Below, piece after piece: positions 54,301-62,589 of a stretch of 64,000 bases of DNA. The notes below the pieces were generated by a model. It worked only from the letters and a program-made list of their open reading frames with translations. It made no database searches and was not told the origin of the DNA. Source of the DNA: Paracyclopina nana (lineage: Eukaryota; Arthropoda; Copepoda; Cyclopoida; Cyclopettidae); assembly GCA_019096065.1 (NCBI GenBank), contig JAGUCH010000008.1, positions 563,001 through 627,000 of the forward strand, written 5' to 3'. The translations under genes and the position numbers were made by a program. Numbering within the stretch: the stretch's first letter is position 1; each line of letters begins with the position of its first letter.

Positions 54301-57300
54301 ATGGGTCGGAGACCGTGGGGAAGAACTCCAAGTCGGCGGGCAAAATTCTCGGAGATGCACGTGCGCCAGCTGTTGCCGCTGTCGACCAGGGCCCGGGCCT
54401 TGATCTTGCCGATGCGAATCGGGACTTGAGCCATGAATCGTTGATGGCTGGCGATGTGGTCGAGAGCTGCTAATAGAGAGGAAGGTGAGGGGACCCGGCT
54501 GGAGCTCTCTACAACCGGGTCGAGTCGTTTCCCGGTGCCGCATCATCCGAGACCTCGGATTCGGGTTCCTCCTTGGGCGTGGCCTCGTAGATTTCATTGA
54601 CTCGAGCCTTTTTGTTGGTCTTGCCCGACGAGCCTTGCCGATCGGAGGTCCTTTTCTGGTCGGAGGCGCGCCTTCGTCCTCGACCTCGGGAACTCTGCCC
54701 TCGACCCGCCTGGTCCTTGTTGAGGGAAGCTGCGTGAGCCCACTTGTCGATCTTGGGGTCGTAGCGGCCAGTACGTTTGTCGGAGTCGAGGGTCCTGCAT
54801 TCGCTCTTGCGGTGGCCCTTACGCTCGCAGTAGAAGCATACGATCGTGGAGTCGTCGCCGGTTCCGGGAATCATGGCGGCAACGCGGCCTTTACCTTGCC
54901 CCAACGACAACCAACATTCAGCTTGACTGGCGGCTTCCAAGGCATCGGCCATGGTGGTGAATTTGTGCCCGGCGATGCCCATGACCACATCCTTGCGATG
55001 AAGCTTGGTCACAAACATACGGATCAAGTCGGGGTAGGTCTCGACCTCCTTGGCCAGCTCAGGCTTGGCGCGGACGAAGATGCTACGCAGTCTAGCGTGC
55101 CATTGGGGAATCCCTTCATCAGAGCGCTGATGGGCCGTTTCGAGGGCTATACGGGCCACCTGGGACGACGTGGCGGTGACGAAGAACCTCTCGTAGGCGT
55201 CGAGCAGGTGCTTGAGGGTGAAGTTTTCGTCCGTCAGGAACAGATCTACCTCATTGATAGTGCGAAGTGCCGCACCCACCATGGCATGCTTGACCTCCAG
55301 TTTCTTGGTGGCCTCGGTGTCCTTGGACCCCAAGAAGGTGGCTTCCACATGGAGGCGGAAGGTGAGCCACTTGTCAGCTTCCGTGTCCTCGAACTTTTCG
55401 AGTTTGCGCTTGCGCCCAGAACGAGCAGCGGCGTTTTCAGCCTCGAGACGGCGGGTGTTGATCTCCAGGAGCCGTAGCTCGGCCTCTTGTTTGCGGGCCT
55501 GTGCATCCGCCTGCCGCTGGGCCTCTATGGACTTCAGAAATTGCAGCAGCATCGACTGCGACAGCCCTCAGTGTCGGGGTTGGCGCCAGCCGGGTTGGTC
55601 TCAGCTGGTTGGTTGGGCGGATCCGTTCTAGCCCCGGACCCGGGGCGAGGCCTGGTCCCGGTAGCGGCCTCAACGGCCGATCCTTGGTTCCGCGGAAACC
55701 CAAGAGGGTCTAGGCCAGAGCGGCTCCCGGCGGCGGCCCCATGGGCCCCGAGGGTGCTTAAATCGGCTTCGAAGCGTTGTTGGAGCCCGGTGGGGTGTGG
55801 CCCCAACTCGTGGCTGTCTGGGGACGCCCCGAGCTCCTCGTTTGCGGAGGTGTGAGGAGGAGATCGTTCGACAGGCATGATGAATGAGCGGCGGCTGCAG
55901 AGCGAAAGGGGTTGGCTTAAGGCCTTGGTGAAAGTAAGTGAATGAATATTTACCGAGAGTGGCGTAAAAAGCGCGAGAGCAGGGGTGTAACAACTTGGAG
56001 TGAATCCAAAGAACTGTGTCTTTTCCCCCTGGTACTCGATCTTTTATAGCCTCTCTCATCCCCTGTGCAGCGGCCGCTCACCCGCAGCATCCGCTGCATT
56101 TTTCCGACCCTCGGGTGATCGTTTTAGCATGGCAATTGAAATTGTTTGTGCGATCCGGTCCTCGATAGGAGATTTTGACGATCGTAAAACAAGAAGGTTG
56201 TTTGGAGCGACTGCTGTGCATGCGAGAATAATGGCTTTTAGTGCGTTGACAGACAATCTTGATAATTGCCTTGCACATGTGAAGCACAGCATGCAGCCCT
56301 CATAAAGGGGCCAGTTTTACGGCTTGTTTATTGGCACTCTCTTGCCTCACTGCAAGATGGCCGATGCGTAAATTGCAGCAGCGGCAATTATGCGTTGAAA
56401 TGCATTGGAATGGAGCGGCTCTGGCTCTGCCTCAGGGGGGTTGCTGGCCCGCCCTGTGTGGCTTCTGGGCGACCGCGGCCTCGAGGCCGTCGATCGTGAC
56501 GTGCGGGGGTGTGGCCGACCCGGCAGTTCGCTGCGCAGGTATTCGAATCGAATTGGGAGCATGAGAATGAGCAGAGAATTGATCGTGCTGATCGAATTTG
56601 ATTTATTAGCATTTGCGATGCATGTATAGTGACTAGCTCTCATTTAGTGGCTCGTTACACTTTTTTGTTGAGTGATGCGATGCCCACTGTGTTATGCGCT
56701 TCCGGTGGTCCGGGGTAGATGGCCTCTTCCCAAGGGCACCCGGCCTCGACGCGGAAACGGTCCTGGTGTTTGGACCCAGGGGGCACAGCATCCGCACTCG
56801 GTGTCTCGGGGGACGACGCGGGTGGCGGGATCTGCTGCCCAAGCTGCTCCCTCTCGTGAGCTTCTGGTAGCCTCAGCCACCGTAGCCTCAGCGAGGGTGA
56901 GGTTGGTGTTCGTGGCATACTTTCAGCCGGAACGCACTAATATTGCTTCCTCTCCCCGGTCTTATTTTTGATCGTTGTCGGAAACAACGACTTCCCAGGG
57001 GTGGAGGCGGGAGCGCAGGTACGCAGGCTCGGGATCCTGCTACACGGATTCTACTTTTATCCTTTTAACTGCCCGATATTTCAAAATTCGGGAATGCTCA
57101 CTAACTGATATTAACATATTAACCGGACTTTTAACTTTTTAAATCCAATATAATATCTTCTTGTCTAGAAGACTATAAAAAAGTATTTTCTTCAATTTTA
57201 TCAAGGTATCATTTTTCATCAACATTTGACAAAACCTCCCGAAAACTGAAAAATCGGGAAGTTTTAATTTACCTGCAAAATGTCCGGAATATCTACTTGC

Positions 57301-60300
57301 CTAAAAGGCTATTAAGAAACATTTTCTTCAATTTAATCAAGATATCATTTTTCATCATCATTAGTAAAAACCTCCCGAAAACTGAAAATTCGGGAAGTTT
57401 TAATTTACCCGAATTTTGTACGGAATGCAACATTTCTTCCGATTTCTAAGTACATGGCCTTAATAAAAACTATTTCAAAATACATTTGAATACCTTAAAC
57501 ATGTAATTATTTAGGAAAAGCCGAAGTCCGGGAAAGCGGAGCAGCCGATCTCCGAGTCGTTCTCCGTTCGGCTCGGATGAGAATGACCGAGTGAACAACA
57601 ACGAGGATTCCGGGAGCATTTCGGGCACCAACAACAGCGCCTTTTTGCAGCAGCAACAGAACAAGATAATCCGGGAACGGGAAGAGGAAAAGCGGAGGCT
57701 TCAAGCTGAGATGCGACGACGCGAGCAGGAATTGCTCGCCAAAATAAAAGAGCAGCAAAGAGAACTGGAAAACATGAAGCAGGAAAAAGGAAAGGTAAAA
57801 AGCCCAAGAGTCACAATTCCCATAGTTCATTCCGGAATTATCTGGATTTATGTCATTTCGAGACGGTCTCATACCTATTTTAAGCAAGGTGGAACAAAGC
57901 TAAGCAAAGCGCTTTGAGAGCTTGCGACTCATTTTTTAATGAGCCGATTGGTATCAAATTCAGTTGGTGTCATGGCAAAGTCACCACAAATGTCCATGTT
58001 TTATCGGATTTTAAATATGCGACTCCCATTTAAAAATATGTAATTTGCTTAATTAAAAAACTAAAAAATTAAATATAATTTATTAATCAATTTGGTGCGG
58101 ATATATTATGTTAATAAATTGCATTGTAAGTGCCTTACTTAGCTTTGAGCTAGAAGTAAGCGGCTTTGAATCTCTGTCTTAAAAATCACATGGACACTTG
58201 TAAAGTCATCTCAATGATACAAGTTTAATTTGGCGCCAATGAGATCATTGCAGGCTGAGTAGAAAGCCTCGAAAGCGCCTTGCTATGCTTCGTTCCGCCT
58301 TGCTCACATCAAAATGAGAATGATCTTTTATGCGTATCCGGGGGACTAAAAAATGATGTTTTTCAATCAGGTTGAGCGGGAATTGCATCGGCAGGAATTG
58401 TTGCGCGAAAAAGAGCGAAGCAAACTTGCTGAAGTTGAGCAAGAGAGAATCAAATTTGAAACAATGCAAAGATTGAAAAGTCGTCAAATGGCCGTGGTGA
58501 GCTAGCAAATACGAAGTACTGGTTAAAACTGCACATATTCGGATTTTCTGGTAGCACTTCTTGCATGAGCATGCAAAATCCCCATAAAGTAGCCAGTTGG
58601 TTTTCAGAAAAAGCCAAAATTGTATTGAGTATGAAAGGTGGTGGAAAAGGCCAGAAAAGCCCAGAGTTGGTGGAAATGTTGGCACAAAAAAGGTCGTCCA
58701 GTATTATTGCAGTATATTGTACAATTCTGGCACAAAATACAGCTACAATACAACGAGGAGATTTGTATTCCATACCGATACAAACGGTATTAGCAAACGA
58801 TTCTCGGAATGACCGTAGTGTCGTAAATTCGAGCAATGTTCCTTCAAAATGCGTCAAATAATCACTTCTCTATGACATTTGGCAGCAAATCGCTCTCTTG
58901 CCCCATTTTGAAGCCATTATGGGTGCCATTCCTTTCCCTGGCTTTTTTTTCAAAAGTAGCTTAAGATGGATAGTGAGTGGCTTTTGGTGCCATTAAGAAA
59001 ACCAGGGCAAAAGCAATTCTTTCTTCCTTTATAGAAGGTTTCATTCATTGCAATCAGGTGGAATTTCCACCTGCAGCAAAATACTACAAAGATGTAATCG
59101 TCAACGTATTGAAAGCAGATATGAAAAGGTGTGTACTTTTTGTCTGGTGGAAATTAGTGAGAGTCTAGTTTGGTATCTTTCTTGCCAAACCCCATTTTTC
59201 CACTTGGGCGAAATCTCAAAACTTGTCCGAAAGCTCATAATTCCTTCGTTGCTCCCAAGGGATCCCCGACAATGGACAAGCAATTTGTGAAGCCACAAGG
59301 AAGCCACATTTCCCACTTAGTACTGAAGATCATCATAACGACATTTGGACAAGCTGGCTGCATGCTGCTGTCCTTGGGTACCATTTTTCATGCTCACAGT
59401 TGCACTTGGGGTACTTTGGTGGTTCGGCTTTCTAGCATATTGACTTGAGGGCAGATCTAACCCAAGTTGAAAAAAAAACACCTGGAAAACATTCATTTTC
59501 TGAAAGCTTATGTCCCAAAGGTTCATTTGGCACAAAATTAAAAACCCTGGCCCGTAAAATACATTCTTAAAAAACACCTGTATCTTTGATATGGCTCATT
59601 TTCTAAGAGTAATGCATAAAATTGACACCTATTAAAATTGCAAGACCTAACTTTTTTGACTTCATAACACAATCGCTAGGGTGAACAGGAAAGGAGATAC
59701 AGGCTTGCAACAAAATAATTTACACCTACATATGTTGATTCTTCAGTCATTTTCTAGGCATTTTAGAAACTTGCATATAAAGTCAAAAAAGTTAGATTTC
59801 ACAATTTAGGAGGGTTAACAACTCCAAATATTATTACAAAATTCAGAAATATAGTGGCTAAAAGTTGCTTAAAATATGTCATGGATTGGCCAGGATTTTA
59901 AATTTTGTGCCAAATGAACCCTTGGTACATAAGCTTCCAGAAAATGTATATTTTCCAGGTGTTTTTTTTTTCGGCTTGGGTTAGATCTGCCTTCAAGTCA
60001 ATGTGCTAGGAGTTTTGGCATGACCACCTGCTGTGCCAGCTCAGTGTTTTCATGTTTGGTACCATTGCTCTAGTACGTCAGTCAGAAAGTCACTATGGCA
60101 ACCAAATCTTGCTTGTGCCACTTCCAAGCCAGTCCCAGGCTGACTTGAAAAACAATGGGAAGCTCTGGGTGTGCACCAGTAAGTCATGGTTTTTTTCATC
60201 CGGCAAAATCAAGGAAGTGTCCTAAACATCGTCAAGGATCCTCATAAAATATGAGGACGACCATCATGGTGATATTACCAAAGATAGGGCTTAACGTGTG

Positions 60301-62583
60301 GCTTAGCTATTTTGGGCGCAATCTAGGCTCGAGCAACTTTCTGCCAAGTTATGAGATTTCGCCCTGGTGGAAAAATGGGGTACTAGCCAACAAAGATAAA
60401 ACTAGATCAGCCCTGATTTACATCCAGCCAAAAATACACATTTAAGAAAAACTGCATGACGTAGCATCGAAAGTACTCTGCTTAGCTTAACTTAATTATA
60501 AGCATGAGATGGTGCTTAATTGGGCAACTTTTCACCATGCTGGCTAAACTTGTTCTTCTTTGTAGAGCCGAAGCTCATCCAGTGCCACTTCATCCTCTGC
60601 CAGCAAACCAGATCCAGATGATGAAGTTGATGATGAAGAGGAAGAGCCCCACCAACATGTTGTTGGCACCAGCAGACAACAGAGGCCTCCTCTCAAGCCC
60701 AGCATGAGGCTGACCAACAGCAGATTAACCAGTCAGTCACCAGCTGTGCCAAGAAGGAATCGGATTGATGTCGAGCCACCTTCTGACCTCAGCAGGATTC
60801 GAGCCAAGTCTGAGGCTCGAGCTGCTCGAGTCGAGCCCAAAAGAGAGCCCTTGACATTAAGCTCTTTGAGAGCTGCAGCCGGAAACTCCAACCAGCCGCC
60901 CCCACCGGCCAAAACTGCCAATAACAATGCAAACAAAAAACAGCCAGTCCAGGCTTCGCTTTCTAATGCTTCTTCTGTCTCTTCTCCTACTAAGGTAATA
61001 ATAATAACCAGTTGTGGGGCTACCAGACCGACCATCTCTTTTCTGGCCAAAACTCAACAAAAAGAGCCTTAAACAGCCTTTTTAAAGTACTTTTAAACAC
61101 TTTTCAAAGTAAAACTTTTTGTAACTGGTTCGGGAGCTACCAGATCAACTCCTGCTGTTCTAGCCAAAACTCTACAAAAAGAGCCATAAATTAGCTTTTA
61201 AAACCAAATGTCTGCTTCTCAACTCTTTTAAGAAATTGTTTTAGAATTGTGTGCATTTCCCTTCTGGGAAAAATAAATAAAACTGTTGAATTTCCAGATA
61301 CAGCCCACCTCTAAAAGCCAAACTCATGCACAAAAGAGCCAAAATACTAGAGCTAGTATGAACAAAAAGGTAATACCCAAAATCATTGAAAATATGTTTT
61401 GCATCATCCATTCTAACAAATAATTTGTGGGCTCTTGCTAAGAAAAAGTTAAAGCTTTTTTGGCCAAAACTAGCAGAAAAAAGTGTTCTTAAGATCCCTT
61501 TCAGCGGAAATGTGATCACCATGAAAAACGAGGTCCTTTTCCAAATGATCATTTCCCAAACCTTATTTTGTCCCACTATCTAAAAGTGGGCCTAAAAGCT
61601 GAGAAAAAACCTCACCACGACTTTTTCTTAACAGGCCGTTAATGGTGGATCGAATTCGGTCCGATCTCGTCTTGCCCCGAAAGCTCGTGATGATTTGGTC
61701 CCTTGTGGCAATTGTGGCCGCAATTTCGCGGAAGATCGTATCGAGAAGCATCAAGATATTTGCTACAAAACCGCCAAGAAGAAGCGCAAGGTGTTTGACA
61801 TGACGAAAAAGCGGGTCGAGGGAACCGAGGCGGAAAATTTCGCCCTTAAAAAGACCAGAGGTGGACGAGCTGTAAGCAATCCCCCTTTTTACATTATAGA
61901 AAGTCATTTTCCCTGGCAGTTTTCAGTTTTCGATCTGCATAAATGTTGCAATACTTGAGCTGTAAAGTACTTTCCCACGGGGTGTAAAGTTATTTAATAT
62001 TAACTTACTTTACATCCCTCTTGGCATCTGAAAAGTCTTTCCATTGCTAGCAATTGCATAGCAGTAATTATAAGTGTTTTTATAAGCATTATAAACTGTA
62101 AAACGATTATCAGAAAATCATTTTACGTACCTACTTTACAGTACCAAAACAGGTATTAGCAAAGCAACCGTTCAGACAGGGCTTAATTGACGAACTTTGG
62201 CAAGTTCCCAAAAAGCACTTAACAAAAGCCGAGCTACCGGAGATGATGATGACCTTGCGAGCTCGAGGCCTTTTTCCGATCCCTTTTCTTTTCCTTTTCA
62301 GAATCAGCAGGCTGCAGCAGCAGCCAAGGAGGCCGCAGCGGCGGGCAAGAAAAAGGGCGATTGGCGGAAAAAGAGGGCGGAATTTATTGCTGCATTGAGG
62401 GCGGCAAAGGAAGCGCAGCGCCATCTAGCGGCGGGTGGAAAACTATCGGATTTGCCGCCACCGCCACCTAGTGACACGTCAGATTATGTCCAATGTCCCC
62501 ACTGTGGACGCAGATTTAACGAGGGCGTGGCTGAAAGGCATATACCGAAATGCAAAAATATTATATCTAACAAGAAACGTTAA
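42301..62583 (+). CDS. ZC2HC1A: ZC2HC1A/FAM164-type zinc-finger protein gene, ten coding exons
   Basis: The exon sum is 2,564 nt, one base short of 855 codons, because exon 4 carries a single-base deletion. Protein layout: a short Ser-rich start; a long Ser/Arg/Asn/Pro-rich disordered region (exons 2-4, with a helical segment in exon 2); an Arg/Ser-rich segment, then a Glu/Arg/Lys coiled coil (exons 5-6); a disordered acidic and Pro-rich stretch (exon 7); and two C2HC fingers of pattern CX2CX11HX3C (exons 9 and 10), with the family motif DWRKKRAEFIAALRAAK between them. Vertebrate ZC2HC1A/B are much shorter, so the long N-terminal part is unusual. The family's function is poorly known; zinc binding is expected. 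The fourth intron holds a gypsy element. Confidence 0.85.
42436..43400. repeat. three tandem copies of a unit of about 300 bp in intron 1
   Basis: The string TTTTGAAAGGGTCATGT, preceded by GCACACTGAAAGTCAAA-type sequence, recurs at about 42572, 42940 and 43224 with conserved flanks. The extra spacing between copies 1 and 2 is explained by the hairpin element at 42655-42799. Confidence 0.8.
42655..42799. mobile_element. hairpin MITE, 145 bp
   Basis: Nearly perfect palindrome: AGTCTCTTCTGGAGATTTCA at left and its complement at right, with a second paired block CACGGTCATTATCG. TAT on both sides (42652-42654, 42800-42802) is a candidate 3-bp target duplication. Absent from the two sister repeat copies, so inserted after they duplicated. 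Confidence 0.8.
44111..44235 (+). other. possible coding fragment, unrecognised
   Basis: A plus-strand frame reads AAEKAKPKAAKAFVVIEANS then GKVLERILKKGRRAQ and stops at TAA. Its Lys/Ala-rich composition resembles a small basic protein tail. There is no start codon and no clear acceptor. A degraded echo of its 3' end recurs at about 44490. It may be a relic of a processed copy or a chance frame. Confidence 0.2.
44250..44975. repeat. diverged tandem repeat, about 165-bp blocks
   Basis: CAGTGTCCAAGACTGAAATG and the following ATGATCAAAGAAAA..TTTTCATTGACTTT recur at about 44408 and 44908. The blocks ATCAAATGACGTATTAATGAG at about 44358, 44632 and 44866 are related. A TA run lies at 44786-44800. 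Lies in intron 1 of the ZC2HC1A-type gene. Confidence 0.75.
45083..45552 (+). CDS. ZC2HC1A: ZC2HC1A-type gene, coding exon 2
   Basis: Acceptor TTGCATTTTTCCAG; donor AACAG|GTATAA. Encodes a Gln/Glu/Arg helix (QAQQIVEREQKLIHLLEDRQ), then a Ser/Asn-rich disordered stretch ending DRMQANR. 470 nt, phase 0 to 2. The frame is open throughout. Confidence 0.8.
45680..46042. repeat. minisatellite, 19-bp unit, in intron 2
   Basis: About nineteen copies of GTTCACGTTTCAACGCTCA with very low divergence in the middle. Because 19 is not a multiple of 3 it is open in several frames, which produces spurious repetitive ORFs. Confidence 0.95.
46131..46292 (+). CDS. ZC2HC1A: ZC2HC1A-type gene, coding exon 3
   Basis: Acceptor GCGTGTTTCAG, donor ACATACAG|GTGAAG, phase 2 at both ends. 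Encodes a Ser/Thr/Pro/Tyr-rich stretch (RRPSYGITRTRSQAHILG, then SSRPPSTYDTYR). No domain. Confidence 0.8.
46631..47064 (+). CDS. ZC2HC1A: ZC2HC1A-type gene, coding exon 4 (frameshifted)
   Basis: Acceptor CCTATTTTCAG, donor ACATACAG|GTAATT. From the acceptor the correct frame runs NLNRSNSHLYGS..SPPSPPGNRKTSYTREYV and hits TAA at 46848-46850. From about 46850 on, the frame one base back reads RRQPSLRDPSPSRAYEHSS and continues cleanly to the donor in the phase that exon 5 requires. One base is therefore missing near 46835-46852. It is either a real loss-of-function allele or a sequence error. The protein segment is disordered. Confidence 0.7.
47105..47301 (-). repeat. gypsy 3' LTR (197 bp, TGTAG..CTACA)
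   Basis: Begins TGTAGCAGGATCC on the element strand and ends GAACCCCTACA, with 5-bp terminal inverted repeats. It contains GTAAATAAACG (poly-A-signal-like) and GCTATAAG. It is preceded by the purine tract AGGGGGAAAT (47302-47311). Confidence 0.65.
47302..47311 (-). other. gypsy polypurine tract
   Basis: AGGGGGAAAT immediately before the 3' LTR on the element strand. Confidence 0.65.
47310..48320 (-). pseudogene. env: env-like, C-terminal part with membrane anchor
   Basis: A 336-codon frame. Residues 111-135 (YFTGTLITIGLIKL) are a strong transmembrane segment. After a short basic RRR turn comes a second hydrophobic stretch (142-158). A long acidic and Pro-rich tail follows (residues 175-336, including a Gly-Asp acidic run and a leucine-bearing helix near 255-275). 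The frame's own Met is not the true start: it continues the neighbouring upstream env frame across a frameshift near 48315. Layout fits the membrane-proximal end of a class I or III type viral glycoprotein. Confidence 0.65.
48160..48990 (-). pseudogene. env: env-like, middle part of ectodomain
   Basis: An open frame (first Met at 48846) of ectodomain character: cysteines, N-glycosylation sequons (NCT, NET) and a motif QWMC near its real end. About forty codons at its 3' end are out-of-frame read-through after the frameshift near 48315. It connects to the N-terminal env frame across a second break near 48990. Confidence 0.55.
48992..49804 (-). pseudogene. env: env-like, N-terminal part with signal peptide
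   Basis: A 270-codon frame. A hydrophobic signal segment (LMLLVFFGYSYWILL) follows the second Met. The ectodomain then has spaced cysteines with the pattern YDC..VTIQVLQ..YRCRVHISREVTRCGY. This pattern recalls the glycoproteins of chuvirus-like mononegaviruses that some arthropod retroelements carry; the resemblance is from memory of the pattern, not from a search. The product would be an entry glycoprotein, but the gene is broken by two frameshifts and cannot be translated whole as read. Confidence 0.6.
49805..50086 (-). other. pol-env spacer
   Basis: 282 bp without a frame. It includes CACTTTATAAACAC just ahead of env and a C-rich run at 50020-50028 (on the plus strand). A splice acceptor for a sub-genomic env RNA would be expected here; I cannot pick it. 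Confidence 0.5.
50087..51718 (-). pseudogene. pol: gypsy integrase core and C-terminal region (frameshifted)
   Basis: Begins with the integrase core: first catalytic Asp in LDYVGPF. The second-Asp region is broken by a frameshift near 51430. The following part is found in a second frame (REVCAALGIQATTTPSYNP) and a third (RDLNELIRKMVKGRYADW), and near 51250 the main frame resumes with TGMAPYEMVFGRQPS. A GPY/F-type module (TFWTGPWTIEKRVNELTYEI) follows. A tail of about 240 residues, acidic and Ser/Pro/Arg-rich, is long for gypsy elements and has no recognised domain. Confidence 0.75.
51637..52110 (-). pseudogene. pol: gypsy RNase H end and integrase zinc finger
   Basis: 157-codon frame with the integrase HHCC finger: HDTMGH (H-x4-H) and CLLC (C-x2-C). 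It ends out of frame; the next segment (ALCGLPVQILSLDYVG) is in another frame, so a frameshift lies near 51680. Confidence 0.75.
52205..53011 (-). pseudogene. pol: gypsy RT C-terminal part and RNase H
   Basis: RT thumb motifs (VTYLGHVVTPQGL, FLGKANYYRSFI), then RNase H with the Asp-Glu-Asp series in LDTDFSQENRAVGG, NQGELVAV and RTDHRALLW. It ends with a frameshift near 52210; the expected continuation (GNADSLSRAPH) lies in the next frame. Confidence 0.85.
52894..53470 (-). pseudogene. pol: gypsy reverse transcriptase fingers and palm
   Basis: Motifs WSAPLVPVRKKDGTLRWCVD, FSTLDAVGAFNVV, FGLTNAPKTYSRL and the catalytic YLDD box (ALPYLDDCLVH). Typical Ty3/gypsy order. The frame is open upstream of its Met, through AIDLTPGTKPI, to about 53470. 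A frameshift near 52970 leads to the next RT frame. Confidence 0.88.
53469..54434 (-). pseudogene. pro: gypsy protease and linker
   Basis: Aspartic protease with the active-site triad as DSG in ARALVDSGNSWRTCI, followed by a long linker to RT. The last residues are out of frame after a frameshift near 53490. The start Met at 54434 is probably not used; expression would be by frameshift from gag. Confidence 0.8.
54509..55878 (-). pseudogene. gag: gypsy gag (one frameshift)
   Basis: Two frames make up the gene. 55878 down to about 55560 is an N-terminal Pro/Gly-rich part starting MPVERSPPH. From 55552 to 54509 come 347 codons with a Gln/Glu/Arg helix, a capsid-like region (WLTFRLHVEATFLGS, LLDAYERFF) and one zinc knuckle, CFYCERKGHRKSEC (CX2CX4HX4C). 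A basic Gly/Arg-rich tail follows. The shift lies near 55560. Role: particle assembly and RNA packaging. Confidence 0.82.
55879..57003 (-). other. gypsy 5' region: leader and unaligned 5' LTR-like part, TATA box
   Basis: About 1.1 kb between the shared terminal block and gag. The element strand has a good TATA box, GGCTATAAAAGATCG, at about 56036-56050. I find no TGG-type primer site and no similarity to the 3' LTR. It may be a different LTR type, a chimeric 5' end, or inserted DNA. Confidence 0.5.
57004..57044 (-). repeat. gypsy 5' LTR terminal block (41 bp)
   Basis: Matches 47261-47301 with one mismatch (57010 versus 47267). It is followed by the target duplication CGGA. Confidence 0.8.
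57515..57794 (+). CDS. ZC2HC1A: ZC2HC1A-type gene, coding exon 5
   Basis: Acceptor ATTATTTAG, phase 2 in and phase 0 out (GGAAAG|GTAAAA). An Arg/Ser-rich segment (KSRSPGKRSSRSPSRSPFG) is followed by an Asn/Gln linker and a long charged helix (NKIIREREEEKRRLQAEMRR, then REQELLAKIKEQQRELENMK), the start of the coiled coil. Confidence 0.85.
57861..58325. mobile_element. foldback element in intron 5
   Basis: Left arm GCAAGGTGGAACAAAGCTAA (about 57883) against the reverse complement of the right arm, GCAAGGCGGAACGAAGCATA (about 58302), with outer ends GACGGTCTCAT / GATCATTCTCAT. Same family as 24470 and 27063. Confidence 0.7.
58371..58496 (+). CDS. ZC2HC1A: ZC2HC1A-type gene, coding exon 6
   Basis: Acceptor TTTTTCAATCAG, donor GCCGTG|GTGAGC, phase 0. 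42 codons of coiled coil (VERELHRQELLREKERSKLA). Confidence 0.8.
58497..59115 (+). other. intron 6, part before the large foldback
   Basis: No exon recognised between the donor at 58497 and the hairpin element. A 98-codon frame near 58565 has no splice support. Confidence 0.4.
59116..60445. mobile_element. large foldback (about 1.3 kb) in intron 6
   Basis: Long imperfect inverted repeat. Outer arms about 59125-59225 and 60325-60445 share CCCCATTTTTCCAC..GGGCGAAATCTCA. Inner arms about 59375-59560 and 59880-60065 share CAGATCTAACCCAAG, AACACCTGGAAAA and GGTTCATTTGGCACAAAATT. The centre has a further inverted pair, CTAACTTTTTTGACTT. Read through, the transcript would form a hairpin with arms of several hundred bases. 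No transposase frame, so non-autonomous. Confidence 0.75.
60566..60994 (+). CDS. ZC2HC1A: ZC2HC1A-type gene, coding exon 7
   Basis: Acceptor TTGTTCTTCTTTGTAG, donor ACTAAG|GTAATA, phase 0, 143 codons. A Ser-rich start, an acidic stretch (PDPDDEVDDEEEEP), a basic/Pro middle, an Arg/Ala/Glu helix (RIRAKSEARAARVEPKREP) and a Pro/Asn/Ser-rich end. Disordered. Confidence 0.85.
61298..61369 (+). CDS. ZC2HC1A: ZC2HC1A-type gene, coding exon 8
   Basis: Acceptor TTGAATTTCCAG, donor AAAAAG|GTAATA; 24 codons in phase 0 (IQPTSKSQTHAQKSQNT). Small basic/Ser/Gln linker; it may be alternatively spliced because removing it keeps the frame. Confidence 0.65.
61635..61871 (+). CDS. ZC2HC1A: ZC2HC1A-type gene, coding exon 9 (first C2HC finger)
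   Basis: Acceptor TTTTTCTTAACAG, donor CGAGCT|GTAAGC, 79 codons, phase 0. It contains LVPCGNCGRNFAEDRIEKHQ then DIC, i.e. CX2CX11HX3C, followed by the conserved basic KKKRKVFDMTKKRVEGTE block of the family. Confidence 0.92.
62302..62583 (+). CDS. ZC2HC1A: ZC2HC1A-type gene, coding exon 10 (second C2HC finger, stop)
   Basis: Acceptor with a long pyrimidine run (CCCTTTTCTTTTCCTTTTCAG). 93 codons: an Ala-rich helix, DWRKKRAEFIAALRAAKEAQ, a Pro run, then QCPHCGRRFNEGVAERHIPK with the final Cys, again CX2CX11HX3C. TAA at 62581-62583. AATAAA overlaps the stop (62583-62588), and another lies at 62839-62844. The frame upstream of the acceptor is also open for about 35 codons, so an earlier acceptor is possible but less likely. 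Confidence 0.92.
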   Translation, partial: NQQAAAAAKEAAAAGKKKGDWRKKRAEFIAALRAAKEAQRHLAAGGKLSDLPPPPPSDTSDYVQCPHCGRRFNEGVAERHIPKCKNIISNKKR

Positions 62584-62589
62584 ATAAAA

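Larger units (their letters stand above)
47105..57044 (-). mobile_element. degenerate Ty3/gypsy retroelement with env (errantivirus-like layout)
   Basis: A 9,940-bp insertion in the fourth intron of the ZC2HC1A-type gene, antisense to it. Its ends share a 41-bp block (one mismatch) ending CTACA, and CGGA flanks both sides (47101-47104 and 57045-57048) as a 4-bp target duplication. Order on the minus strand: gag, protease, RT, RNase H, integrase, env. About ten frameshifts break the ORFs, so it is not autonomous as read. Beyond the 41 bp the two LTR regions do not align by eye, so one end has been rearranged. Confidence 0.85.

Noticed and set aside
54485-55477. 330-codon plus-strand ORF
   Set aside because: Antisense shadow of the GC-rich gypsy gag, which has a zinc knuckle on the other strand; no motif of its own.
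62197-62301. Extending exon 10 of the ZC2HC1A-type gene upstream to 62197
   Set aside because: The open frame includes the strong pyrimidine tract and AG at 62300-62301, and exon 9 joins in phase at 62302.
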